Shown here in pieces: positions 1 through 7,268 of a DNA stretch of 25,803 nt. Both the position numbers and the translations under genes were made by a program. The DNA is from JBBIII01 sp037446575 (lineage in GTDB: Bacteria > Bacteroidota > Ignavibacteria > UBA10030): positions 1 to 25,803 of the forward strand of contig JBBIII010000032.1 in the NCBI GenBank assembly GCA_037446575.1, in the 5' to 3' direction. Numbering within the stretch: position 1 is the stretch's first letter; the number at the start of each line of letters is the position of its first letter. Under the pieces are notes generated by a model. It did not search any database, had not been told where the DNA came from, and was given only the letters and a program-made list of their open reading frames with translations.

Positions 1-1382
1 ATATAAGCAAGAATTGCTACTGCCGCTGAGCCGAGCGCTAACTCACGTTCATTCACTTTATCAATCGTGTCGTTATCAGAGTGGTGGTAATCGAAATATT
101 TTTGTCCGTCAACTATCAATCCGATACCGGGGACTCCCGTTTTCATCAATGGCAATATATCAACTCCGCCGCCGCCTATTTTAAAACGATCAGCATTTAT
201 AGGAATAAATAAATAAGCATACTTTGATAATTTTGAATGCAGTGTCGAATCGCTTATACCGAATCCAACCGGAGAAAATCCACCGGCATCGCTTTCGATA
301 GCCGCGATATGTTTTTCATTCGGTCTTTCTTTCGATGCATAAGCATACCCGCCGTCAAGTCCGTTTTCTTCATTCATAAACAACACTGCGCGTATTGTTC
401 GCTTAGGTTTTAAATTAAGTTCTTTTATTAAACGAACGGCTTCAATAATGTGAGCACAGCCGGCGCCGTCATCGTGCGCACCATGTCCTTTATCCCAGCT
501 GTCTAAATGCGCACCGATTAAAACAATTTCATCCGGATATTCGCATCCTTTTATCTCGCCAACTACATTTGCAGATTCCACAGGAGGCAACGTATCGCAT
601 TCTAATTTTAGAGTTACAGTAATTTTCTTTCCTTCGGCAAGTAAGCCGCTTAACAAATCAGCATCTTTTGTGCTTACAGCAACAGACGGAATTTTCGGAA
701 TCGAATCGACGTAATGCATCTGTCCGGTATGCGGTTTGTCGTCTATTCGAGTCGTCATAGAACGAACCATTGATCCAACAGCTCCATATTTTGCCGCTTC
801 AATTGCGCCATTGCTCCGCTGGTCAACTGCCAGCCCGTATGCTGTGCCAAGAGAAATCAGAGAACGATCCATCGGCCGGTTAAAGAAAACAATTTTTCCT
901 TTTACTTGTTCCCCTTTTTCTTTTAATTCGTCCCACGATTTTACTTCCACAATTTCTGCTGTAATCCCTTCCTTCGGTGTTCCGATGCTATTTCCATAAG
1001 CGCAAATATTTATTTTCCTCTTTTGCTTTTCTTTGCCAATCCTAAAAAAGCACTCTTCTTTTCCGCGTATCCATCTTTTTACTATCACCGGCTCGGTGCG
1101 GACATTTTCAAAACCAAGCTCTTCCATTTTTTTCTTCGACCATGCAACTGCTTTTTCTGCCTGCGGTGAACCAGCTAACCGATGTCCGATCTTCACGCAT
1201 AACTCCGTAAGCAGTTCTATCGCTTTATTTTGACCTAATGCTGTTTGAATAATTTTTGCAGAAATAGAATCTAATTGACGAGGCATCGTTTCATAATTTT
1301 GAGCATGAAGCGCTGAAAATTTTATCAATCCTATTATTAATCCAATAAAAATTTCTTTTCTCTTATTGCTCTTTATACTCAT
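1..1382 (-). CDS. Secreted M28-family metallopeptidase (partial, C-terminus cut by window edge)
   Basis: The reading frame is open from the ATG at 1382 to the window edge (about 460 codons), so only the last few residues are missing if it has the usual family length. The N-terminus is a signal peptide (basic residues, hydrophobic core, likely cleavage after ALHA near residue 27). A PA-type insert (about residues 130-250) precedes the catalytic M28 domain. The domain carries the zinc-ligand pattern: AHLDSWD (His292), HDDGAG (Asp304), NEENG with the catalytic/ligand glutamates, ESDAGG, and a late YHHSDND histidine. It probably trims N-terminal or dipeptide residues outside the cytoplasm. It lies 48 bp downstream of the SDR gene on the same strand, so the two may be co-transcribed. 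Substrate is not predictable. Confidence 0.93.
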   Translation of the reverse strand, partial: MSIKSNKRKEIFIGLIIGLIKFSALHAQNYETMPRQLDSISAKIIQTALGQNKAIELLTELCVKIGHRLAGSPQAEKAVAWSKKKMEELGFENVRTEPVIVKRWIRGKEECFFRIGKEKQKRKINICAYGNSIGTPKEGITAEIVEVKSWDELKEKGEQVKGKIVFFNRPMDRSLISLGTAYGLAVDQRSNGAIEAAKYGAVGSMVRSMTTRIDDKPHTGQMHYVDSIPKIPSVAVSTKDADLLSGLLAEGKKITVTLKLECDTLPPVESANVVGEIKGCEYPDEIVLIGAHLDSWDKGHGAHDDGAGCAHIIEAVRLIKELNLKPKRTIRAVLFMNEENGLDGGYAYASKERPNEKHIAAIESDAGGFSPVGFGISDSTLHSKLSKYAYLFIPINADRFKIGGGGVDILPLMKTGVPGIGLIVDGQKYFDYHHSDNDTIDKVNERELALGSAAVAILAY

Positions 1383-1430
1383 TGTTCCTCTTCACAATAA
1401 CTCATTTATCTTCTACATTCTTTTTTCTAT

Positions 1431-2222
1431 TTAAACTCCTCTCTTTTTTTGAATCTTTTTGATAAGTTTTCCCGGCAGTGTGCGCGGGAAAAATCTTATA
1501 AATTGTGCGCCTAACCAGCTTGCCCTGCCAGGAATTACAAGTTTCTTCCCTTTCATCAATCCTTTATAACCTTCTGATGCGACAAATTTTGCGTCGGTTG
1601 AAATAAAGTCCGGATATACTTTTTGATTTGCAAAACCCGCTCTTTTTCCAAAATTCGTCGGTGTAGGTCCGGGACACAACGCTGTAACGGTTACTCCTGT
1701 TCCTCGCAATTCCTCTGCCAGCGCAAGTGAAAAGCTTGTTACAAACGCTTTAGTTGCATAATAAACCGCCATCAAAGGTCCCGGTTGAAAAGACGCAGTT
1801 GATGAGACGTTTAGAATTTTTCCATTCTTTCGTTCTATCATTGTAGGAAGAATAAGACGCGTTAGATGCACTAAAGATGTAATATTAACTTGAATCATTT
1901 CTAACGCATCGACAAGATCCATTTTTGCAAACTCGCCCCGCCATCCGAAACCAGCATTATTCACTAAAACATCCACATTATTAAATTCACATTGCAACGC
2001 TTGAAGAAGTTCGTCGGGCGTAGATGATACAGCAAGATCCTTTACGTAATGCTTAACTTCTACTCCAAATGTTTTGCTCAATTCTTCAGACACAGCTTTC
2101 AAATTATCATAACTACGAGCTACAATAACTAAATTATGTTTATCGTTAGCAAATAATTTCGCTAACTCTAAACCGATCCCGCTTGAAGCTCCCGTAATTA
2201 AAGCAACCGGATTTGTATTCAT
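1431..2222 (-). CDS. Short-chain dehydrogenase/reductase (classical SDR, DltE-like)
   Basis: This 263-residue protein has every landmark of a classical SDR. The nucleotide-binding TGASSGIG is at residues 10-17, NNAG at 88-91, and the catalytic Ser141, Tyr154 and Lys158 fall in the standard S-x12-Y-x3-K spacing. PGP follows at 184-186. It is a soluble Rossmann-fold NAD(P)H-dependent oxidoreductase. The family (COG0300-type) acts on many carbonyl or alcohol substrates, so the substrate cannot be named. The basic C-terminal tail (KKIQKKRGV) is common in this subgroup. Start: ATG at 2222, preceded by a purine-rich GAAGAAGGG tract. It sits upstream of the M28 peptidase on the same strand. Confidence 0.93.
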   Translation of the reverse strand: MNTNPVALITGASSGIGLELAKLFANDKHNLVIVARSYDNLKAVSEELSKTFGVEVKHYVKDLAVSSTPDELLQALQCEFNNVDVLVNNAGFGWRGEFAKMDLVDALEMIQVNITSLVHLTRLILPTMIERKNGKILNVSSTASFQPGPLMAVYYATKAFVTSFSLALAEELRGTGVTVTALCPGPTPTNFGKRAGFANQKVYPDFISTDAKFVASEGYKGLMKGKKLVIPGRASWLGAQFIRFFPRTLPGKLIKKIQKKRGV

Positions 2223-2340
2223 TTTTTTCCCTTCTTCAATTCATTCATTTTAATTATGATACTGCTTTTTACAATCTACCTTATGCACCGTTCCTTATTT
2301 ACAATCTGCAATCTGCTTACTGTTATCTGTTAATATAAAC

Positions 2341-2410
2341 TTACTACTTTCTACTTTCTACTTACTACTTACTACTTTATACTTCATACTTCATACTTAA
2401 TACTTCATAC
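2341..2410. repeat. Tandem heptamer array, ten units of TTNNTAC
   Basis: Ten consecutive 7-bp units can be read without interruption: TTACTAC, TTTCTAC, TTTCTAC, TTACTAC, TTACTAC, TTTATAC, TTCATAC, TTCATAC, TTAATAC, TTCATAC. The first five end in CTAC and the last five in ATAC, so the array looks like two amplified sub-blocks. It occupies most of the 202-bp gap between the SDR start and the M64 stop, which otherwise holds AT-rich sequence with short repeated words (AATCTGC and similar) and no gene. Confidence 0.9.
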
Positions 2411-2424
2411 TTTTTGCTTAATAC

Positions 2425-3861
2425 CTACCTCACATACATTTCAATCATTTTTTCTATAGCCGCCGCGCAAACCGGATCGAAATCAACCGGATTCAGCGAA
2501 AACATTTTGCAGTCGATTGACGGACGATACATTCCCGACGAAGTATATCCCGCGCCCTCGAACGCACCGACTTTCCCGACAAATTTTGGATCGCTAAGGA
2601 TTTCTCTTGACCTTTTTAAAAGGGGCTCGCGCTTCTCTGCATAGTCAGAAGCCAAGCGATCTAATTTTCCACGCACTGCTTCCACGCTATCGTATTCCGC
2701 TTTTGCCCACGGCGTTGGAATTTGAATTCCCGGGCTTGTTAATTCTTTCCATTTTAAAATTTCTGCTGTGTTTGTGCGTGTTACATTTGGCTCCCACGGC
2801 TCTACACCTTTCGGATAAAAATCTATATAAGAAACTTGCGAGCTGTAATATTCATCTCCCAGTCCGCCAAAACAATGACCGAATTCATGCACATAAACAT
2901 AATCCATTTCCCATTCTTGTCCAGCTTTTGTTGGTTTAGTAAAAGTAGTTGTATAAAGATTGAATATTCCGCCGCCGCCATAGCGATTGTCATTTACAAG
3001 AATTGTGATGAAATCGTACATAGCCGCGCCTGCAATATCGCGCATTGCTCTGTTTTCTTCTGTCAATACATAGCGTGCGGAACCGAAAAAGTTGTACATC
3101 GTGCCTAACGCTGTCTTTTTCCAAATATTTTTATCAGGAATATCTATTCCTGAATCGTCCGAGATAACTTCAATTGCCCGAACATTAAAATCTTTTTTCC
3201 GTTTTTTGAATGGCTCGTATGAAAACAAAATTTCGGTAAAGTGTTTCGCATCCTTCCGGAATTTTTCCATATCCTCTTTTGCGTAACCATCGCCGAGTAT
3301 TAGAATATCAACCTTCTTGTCACTTGCACCATTAACCATAATATCTTTAACTGCAAATGGTGTTGCTCTCTTTTCTCTGTTCACTACAATTGATGAATTC
3401 GGGTCTATTATAAATGAAGCAACTTCGCGAAATGCCATCCTCTCGCCGGTGGCGACAAATTTATCGCGCCTCAGAAAACTCACAATGACTTTTCTTTTCG
3501 GAAATGGAAATCGGACTGTCTCGTGAAAAGTCTTCCAAACACCGTTTATTGCTTCTTCTGTTGTTTGCCATTCGCTGAAAATTGTGGAATAACCGCGAGA
3601 AAAAATTAAAGCATTGGTTTGCAGATCGGTTACTTTCACAAAACTATCACCCAAATTTAATGTGTCTAATAGAATGATCTTACTGCCCGCCCATTCTCCT
3701 TCTTCATATATTTTATCGAGAGTGATTTGCTCCTGCCCTTTTGTGCCGATGTGATAATAATCCACACGTATAGTAGAGTTTGTAAAGAACGAATCATACT
3801 TTTGTGCATTAGAAATTGAAACCGAAAAAATAAAAATTAATAGAGTGGTAAGCTTCTTCAT
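2425..3861 (-). CDS. Secreted peptidase M64 (IgA peptidase family) metalloprotease
   Basis: A 478-residue exported zinc protease. Residues 1-20 are a typical signal peptide ending SNAQ. An N-terminal M64-type domain follows (about 21-190), then the catalytic domain with HEFGHCFGGLGDEY at 325-338. This gives the HExxH pair (His325, Glu326, His329) and the downstream GxxD motif with Asp336 as likely third zinc ligand. Family members include a clostridial IgA protease, but most are of unknown substrate, so IgA cleavage should not be assumed. The start at 3861 is chosen because AAGGAG lies 6-7 bases before the ATG and the signal peptide begins there. The frame stays open through the N gap further upstream, but that is meaningless. 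Upstream lie the gap and repeat cluster. Confidence 0.93.
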   Translation of the reverse strand: MKKLTTLLIFIFSVSISNAQKYDSFFTNSTIRVDYYHIGTKGQEQITLDKIYEEGEWAGSKIILLDTLNLGDSFVKVTDLQTNALIFSRGYSTIFSEWQTTEEAINGVWKTFHETVRFPFPKRKVIVSFLRRDKFVATGERMAFREVASFIIDPNSSIVVNREKRATPFAVKDIMVNGASDKKVDILILGDGYAKEDMEKFRKDAKHFTEILFSYEPFKKRKKDFNVRAIEVISDDSGIDIPDKNIWKKTALGTMYNFFGSARYVLTEENRAMRDIAGAAMYDFITILVNDNRYGGGGIFNLYTTTFTKPTKAGQEWEMDYVYVHEFGHCFGGLGDEYYSSQVSYIDFYPKGVEPWEPNVTRTNTAEILKWKELTSPGIQIPTPWAKAEYDSVEAVRGKLDRLASDYAEKREPLLKRSREILSDPKFVGKVGAFEGAGYTSSGMYRPSIDCKMFSLNPVDFDPVCAAAIEKMIEMYVR

Positions 3862-3881
3862 GTTTTTTCTCCTTGATAAAG

Positions 3882-3936
3882 TTGATGTCTGACACCTACC
3901 TAAGCTCAAGATGCGTTGGTGTCTGACATCTTCCTG
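3882..3936. repeat. REP-like inverted repeat unit, copy 1 (left flank of gap)
   Basis: A 55-bp unit holding two near-complementary 13-nt arms, GATGTCTGACACC (3884-3896) and GGTGTCTGACATC (3918-3930), separated by 21 nt. They pair at 12 of 13 positions, with a central T-T mismatch. Each arm is itself roughly palindromic around TGTCTGACA. The identical 55 bp reappears immediately right of the N gap. It lies just upstream of the M64 gene. Confidence 0.85.
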
Positions 3937-4036
3937 NNNNNNNNNNNNNNNNNNNNNNNNNNNNNNNNNNNNNNNNNNNNNNNNNNNNNNNNNNNNNNNN
4001 NNNNNNNNNNNNNNNNNNNNNNNNNNNNNNNNNNNN
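3937..4036. other. Assembly gap of 100 N
   Basis: Exactly 100 N, the conventional placeholder for a scaffold join of unknown length. Both sides end in the same 55-bp sequence. Nothing inside can be annotated, and the true distance between the M64 peptidase and the methyltransferase gene is unknown. Confidence 0.99.
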
Positions 4037-4091
4037 TTGATGTCTGACACCTACCTAAGCTCAAGATGCGTTGGTGTCTGACATCTTCCTG
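4037..4091. repeat. REP-like inverted repeat unit, copy 2 (right flank of gap)
   Basis: Base-for-base identical to 3882-3936, with arms at 4039-4051 and 4073-4085. It may be a true second copy of a tandem repeat, or the same genomic copy written twice because both contigs ended on one shared k-mer. Confidence 0.8.
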
Positions 4092-4104
4092 AGTTTCCTC
4101 TTTT

Positions 4105-4186
4105 AGACATCAGACACTTTCTCATCAAACCTTAAGTAAGTGTCAGATATCTTTCTCCGCAAATCAAAGGGAAGTGTCAGATGTCT
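4105..4186. repeat. Further GTGTCAGA-type repeat arms
   Basis: Three more related 15-nt arms follow the 55-bp unit: AGACATCAGACACTT (4105-4119), AAGTGTCAGATATCT (4138-4152) and AAGTGTCAGATGTCT (4172-4186). The first two form an inverted repeat (13 of 15 pairs, 18-nt spacer). The third repeats the second with one change and runs into the end of the methyltransferase gene. Together with the two 55-bp units this is a small cluster of REP/BIME-like elements. Confidence 0.75.
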
Positions 4187-4944
4187 TTCTTCTCTGCGAT
4201 TACCAACATCTCAAAATTATTTGGAGTCAATTTTATATTTCGACTAAATTTTCCGGTTTCACATCCATAAATATCAATCTGGCTAAAACCGAGCGACTTC
4301 AATTGCCAGGTAATTTCGGAAGGAAGGTAATAGCGTTCATTACAATGAAGTGTTCTAATTTTTCCGTCGTCATCCGCTACTTCAAAGGTTGAGATATCCC
4401 GCATAGTCATAATATCAAATGAATGTTCACTGCTTTTGCCCTCAACTATTTCTGAATTCATAAATTCCTGAGTTGAATGTGTAAGAGGAAACAAGCCGTT
4501 TAATGTTGTAAAGATAAATTTAGATTTTTGCTTCAAAGCTTTAGCTGCGCTTTGCAGAATTGCGTAGTTCATCTCATCTGTCTCCATCAACGGAAATCCG
4601 CCCTCGCATAGCATAATCACAAAATCGAATTCATTGATAAAATTTAAGTTGCGCGCATCCCCTTGTTCAAATTTTATTGAAACTCTGACTTCATTGGCTT
4701 TCTCACGAGCGCGCTTTAATTGCGATTCCGAAAGATCAACTCCTAAAACATTATAACCGCGCTTAGCAAGCTCAACAGCATGCCGCCCTGTGCCGCAACC
4801 TATATCGAGAATTTTCTTATTCTTATCAAAACCGATTTCCTGTTCTAAAAAATCCACTTCCTGAATTGTGCCCTGTGTGAACGATTCTTTATCGTAAGTG
4901 CGCGCGTAGTTCTCAAATAATGTTTCATACCATTGTTTTACCAT
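4177..4944 (-). CDS. Class I SAM-dependent methyltransferase
   Basis: A 255-residue soluble Rossmann-fold methyltransferase. Motif I, LDIGCGTGRHA, is near residues 46-56, followed by an acidic SAM-binding stretch (VLGVDLS) and EQGDARNL. The N-terminus (WYETLFENYARTYDKE) is typical of small-molecule methyltransferases of the Methyltransf_25/11 type, so the substrate cannot be named. The ATG at 4944 is preferred over an in-frame start at 5010. It overlaps the corA stop by 7 bp, has GGAAAG upstream, and begins where family similarity begins; the 5010 extension is just corA in another frame. Overlap suggests translational coupling to corA. The stop codon and last residues (KDI) lie inside a GTGTCAGA repeat arm. 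Confidence 0.9.
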   Translation of the reverse strand: MVKQWYETLFENYARTYDKESFTQGTIQEVDFLEQEIGFDKNKKILDIGCGTGRHAVELAKRGYNVLGVDLSESQLKRAREKANEVRVSIKFEQGDARNLNFINEFDFVIMLCEGGFPLMETDEMNYAILQSAAKALKQKSKFIFTTLNGLFPLTHSTQEFMNSEIVEGKSSEHSFDIMTMRDISTFEVADDDGKIRTLHCNERYYLPSEITWQLKSLGFSQIDIYGCETGKFSRNIKLTPNNFEMLVIAEKKDI

Positions 4945-5852
4945 TTGAATTTCTTTCCGATAATTATTATCCCAACTATAGACGCAAGCGCAAGTCCCAA
5001 GATTCCCCAAAAAGAAATCGGATGCTCTTGCATCGGTATAGGAACATTCATTGAAAACACGCTAACGACAAATGTCGGCACCATTATTCCCAACATTACT
5101 ATGTTCAGCGTCTTCATTAAAACGTTAAGATTGTTTCCGACTATAGATGCGCGCGCATCCATTAAACTTGCAAGAATGTTAGAATGAATTTCCGCTTGCC
5201 TATAACATTGACTATTTTCTATTATTAGATCGTCAATCAGCTCAAGTTGTTCTGCGGTAAAACCAATCTTCGCCGCATTATATTTCAACTTGCCAATCAA
5301 TGCCCCATTTGAATTAATTGAGTTTAAATAATAGACCAAACTTTTTTCTAAGGTGAATAAATTAAGAAGATACTTGTTTTCCATTGCGCGATTGATCTTT
5401 TTCTCTAAGTCGTCCGTTATCATATTGAAGATTTTCAAGTGCTCGACAAAATGAGATATTGAGCGATAAATTAATTTAAGCATCAGCTCGGGCAGAGACT
5501 GAACAGTGTTGAATACTTTTCCATCGAACAACGAAATATCTTCTGATAAAACAATTATTAGGCGATCTTTGAAAAGAAACACACCGCAAGAAGATACTTT
5601 AAATAACAGTTGGTTTTTCCCAGAATAATTTCGTGGACGCTTGAAAATTAGCGCAGTATGCTCGGGTTCAAACTCAAGCCGCGAAAGCTCGTCCGGGTCT
5701 AATGCAGAGTTAAGCGTATGTTCGTCAAGTTTCAACTCTTCTAAAAGAAATTTTTTTTCATTATCGTCTGGATTAATAAAAACCACAATTGGGCTTTGTT
5801 GCAGTTCAGATTGAACAATTCTGCTGCCGATTATTTCGTATTTTGTTACCAT
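4938..5852 (-). CDS. corA: CorA-family magnesium/divalent cation transporter with SMN in place of GMN
   Basis: A 304-residue inner-membrane channel of the CorA family. It has a large cytoplasmic alpha/beta plus long-helix domain (residues 1-245) and two C-terminal membrane spans (about 246-266 and 281-298), ending in the basic KKFKW. CorA proteins carry Gly-Met-Asn at the end of the first span as the selectivity filter. Here the motif is FSMNVPIP (Ser267-Met268-Asn269), so the glycine is replaced. The Asn and the following VPIP loop are as expected. Mg2+ (or Co2+/Ni2+) uptake is the family role, but selectivity may differ. Start: ATG at 5852, 8 nt after AAGGAG (5861-5866); a GTG at 5855 is the only near alternative. 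It is followed by the overlapping methyltransferase gene and is divergent from tauE. Confidence 0.88.
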   Translation of the reverse strand: MVTKYEIIGSRIVQSELQQSPIVVFINPDDNEKKFLLEELKLDEHTLNSALDPDELSRLEFEPEHTALIFKRPRNYSGKNQLLFKVSSCGVFLFKDRLIIVLSEDISLFDGKVFNTVQSLPELMLKLIYRSISHFVEHLKIFNMITDDLEKKINRAMENKYLLNLFTLEKSLVYYLNSINSNGALIGKLKYNAAKIGFTAEQLELIDDLIIENSQCYRQAEIHSNILASLMDARASIVGNNLNVLMKTLNIVMLGIMVPTFVVSVFSMNVPIPMQEHPISFWGILGLALASIVGIIIIGKKFKW

Positions 5853-5890
5853 CACACCCTCTCCTTAAGCTTGCTTTAGATTGACAATTA

Positions 5891-5909
5891 AAAGCAATTC
5901 AATTGCTTT
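5891..5909. promoter_or_regulatory. 19-bp perfect palindrome between divergent corA and tauE (operator candidate)
   Basis: AAAGCAATT, a central C, and AATTGCTTT form a perfect 9-bp inverted repeat with a 1-nt centre. It lies 39-57 bases upstream of the corA ATG and upstream of the candidate tauE promoter. The absence of a loop and of a following T-run argues against a terminator. A dimeric regulator binding here is an inference. Confidence 0.5.
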
Positions 5910-5944
5910 GCTAAAAATACAAATTCTTTTTGAGAAATGAACTG

Positions 5945-5973
5945 TTGAATCCATTTTTTCTTATTCGTACTAT
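5945..5973 (+). promoter_or_regulatory. Candidate sigma70-type promoter for tauE
   Basis: TTGAAT (5945-5950) and TACTAT (5968-5973) are separated by 17 nt. Each matches the consensus at four of six positions. It would start transcription near 5980, about 30 nt before the tauE ATG. Bacteroidota-type sigma factors use a different consensus, so this is only a possibility. Confidence 0.3.
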
Positions 5974-6009
5974 CGTAAAGGATTTAGAGTTCAATCAATC
6001 AAATTTTTT

Positions 6010-6822
6010 ATGGATCAAATCACTTTCTTGCTAATTTTGGCTGGTGGATTTGTAGCAGGCGCGTTCGGCGCATTGCTCGGTTTAGGCGGCGGCATTCTAT
6101 TGATTCCTTTTCTTACGCTTGTTGTTGGCGTACCTATGCACCAAGCCATCGCTACGAGCATAATCGCGGTCATCGCAACATCTAGCGCCGGGGCGGCTAT
6201 AAATCTTGAGCGACATATCGTGAACATACGTCTTGGCATGCTTTTAGAAGTCGCCACCGTATTAGGCGCAATCTTAGGCGGAATAACAGCAAACAATCTT
6301 AGCTCTGGCGCGCTAACAAAATTGTTTTCAATTTTACTTTTTGTTGTTGCGTTAATAATGTTGTTCAAAATACGGTTTAAGAATAATCAAAATAAAGTGT
6401 ATGACGAAGGTTCTTTGCCTGGAACTTATTTTGATAGTTCAAGCGGAAAATTTATTCATTACACTGTAAAAAAAATACCGGCGACTTTCTTTGTATCGCT
6501 TGTAGCCGGAAATGTATCAGGATTGCTCGGCGTCGGCGGCGGAATTTTTAAAGTTCCCGCAATGCATATATTAAGCGCAATACCGATGAAAGCCGCAACC
6601 GCTACAAGTAATTTTATGATCGGCGTAACCGCGGCGGCAAGCGCGTTTATTTACTTCGCACACGGACATATGAATCCATTTATAGCGTCTACAGCGGCGC
6701 TTGGTGTGCTTGCTGGTTCAGTTGTGGGTATTAAAATTAGTAAAAAAATTCACAGCAATTTGCTTACATGGATATTCATTATTGTTCTGCTCGGTGTGTC
6801 AATTCAATTATATTTCAGATGA
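6010..6822 (+). CDS. TauE/SafE-family permease (sulfite/organosulfonate exporter type)
   Basis: A 270-residue polytopic inner-membrane protein with the internal duplication of the TauE/SafE family. LGLGGGILLIPFL is at about 23-35 and LGVGGGIFKVPAM at about 173-185, each at the start of a hydrophobic half. A hydrophilic loop (about 121-155) joins the halves. Conserved TATSNFMIG follows the second repeat. Characterised relatives move sulfite, sulfoacetate or related anions, and the substrate here is unknown. The ATG at 6010 lacks a clear Shine-Dalgarno site, but the protein start agrees with the family. The DUF1634 gene starts 4 bp after the stop. Confidence 0.92.
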   Translation: MDQITFLLILAGGFVAGAFGALLGLGGGILLIPFLTLVVGVPMHQAIATSIIAVIATSSAGAAINLERHIVNIRLGMLLEVATVLGAILGGITANNLSSGALTKLFSILLFVVALIMLFKIRFKNNQNKVYDEGSLPGTYFDSSSGKFIHYTVKKIPATFFVSLVAGNVSGLLGVGGGIFKVPAMHILSAIPMKAATATSNFMIGVTAAASAFIYFAHGHMNPFIASTAALGVLAGSVVGIKISKKIHSNLLTWIFIIVLLGVSIQLYFR

Positions 6823-6826
6823 AACA

Positions 6827-7207
6827 ATGAACGAAGTCGAACTTAAATCTCGCAACAAACAACAAAACACTGAAAAATGGGTCGCTATTATTCTTAAAAT
6901 TGGCGTTTGGACAAGCGGACTATTGATGATAAGCGGATTAGTTATTGCGGCAATTCTTCCATCTACAATAACTCAATTTTCAGAAAATCCCTCTTTAGGT
7001 AATTTGTTCGCATTGTTGTTCTCGAGCAATATTAATTCTGTCGCGCTTATGTTCACCGGTCTAATTGTTCTAATGTTCACGCCAATATTACGTGTTCTTA
7101 TGGCTTGTATCGGTTTTTCTATTGAACGCGATTGGCGTTTTATGATTGTATCTTTGATTGTTCTGTTGATGTTGATTGGAGAAATTATATATTCAATTTT
7201 TATTTAG
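6827..7207 (+). CDS. DUF1634 domain membrane protein
   Basis: A 126-residue protein with a charged N-terminus (MNEVELKSRNKQQ) and three predicted spans (about 20-45, 65-88, 102-125), which matches the small DUF1634 family. That family is typically encoded beside TauE/SafE permeases, as here with a 4-bp gap, so it may be an accessory subunit or partner. The start at 6827 is chosen because the frame upstream is an out-of-frame part of tauE. No biochemical role is known for the family. Confidence 0.85.
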   Translation: MNEVELKSRNKQQNTEKWVAIILKIGVWTSGLLMISGLVIAAILPSTITQFSENPSLGNLFALLFSSNINSVALMFTGLIVLMFTPILRVLMACIGFSIERDWRFMIVSLIVLLMLIGEIIYSIFI

Positions 7208-7268
7208 ATCCCTCCTATTCTTTCTTTACTTATAGAGTTTGGGTTGGGAATGAATCAGAAAGGCAATT

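Noticed and set aside
736..1233. Plus-strand frames in the M28 region
   Set aside because: They are antisense to a clear M28 peptidase with all zinc ligands and have no protein-like features.
2425..4050. Long minus-strand frame running through the N gap
   Set aside because: The extension past 3861 consists of N and repeat sequence; ribosome site and signal peptide place the start at 3861.
3882..4186. CRISPR array
   Set aside because: The repeat arms are inverted and unevenly spaced, there are no unique spacers, and no cas gene is in the window.
4945..5010. Upstream start for the methyltransferase
   Set aside because: The added residues are the corA end read in another frame, with no ribosome site; the ATG at 4944 has one and fits the family.
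6701..6826. Upstream start for the DUF1634 gene
   Set aside because: It lies entirely inside tauE in another frame; the ATG at 6827 gives the normal family length.
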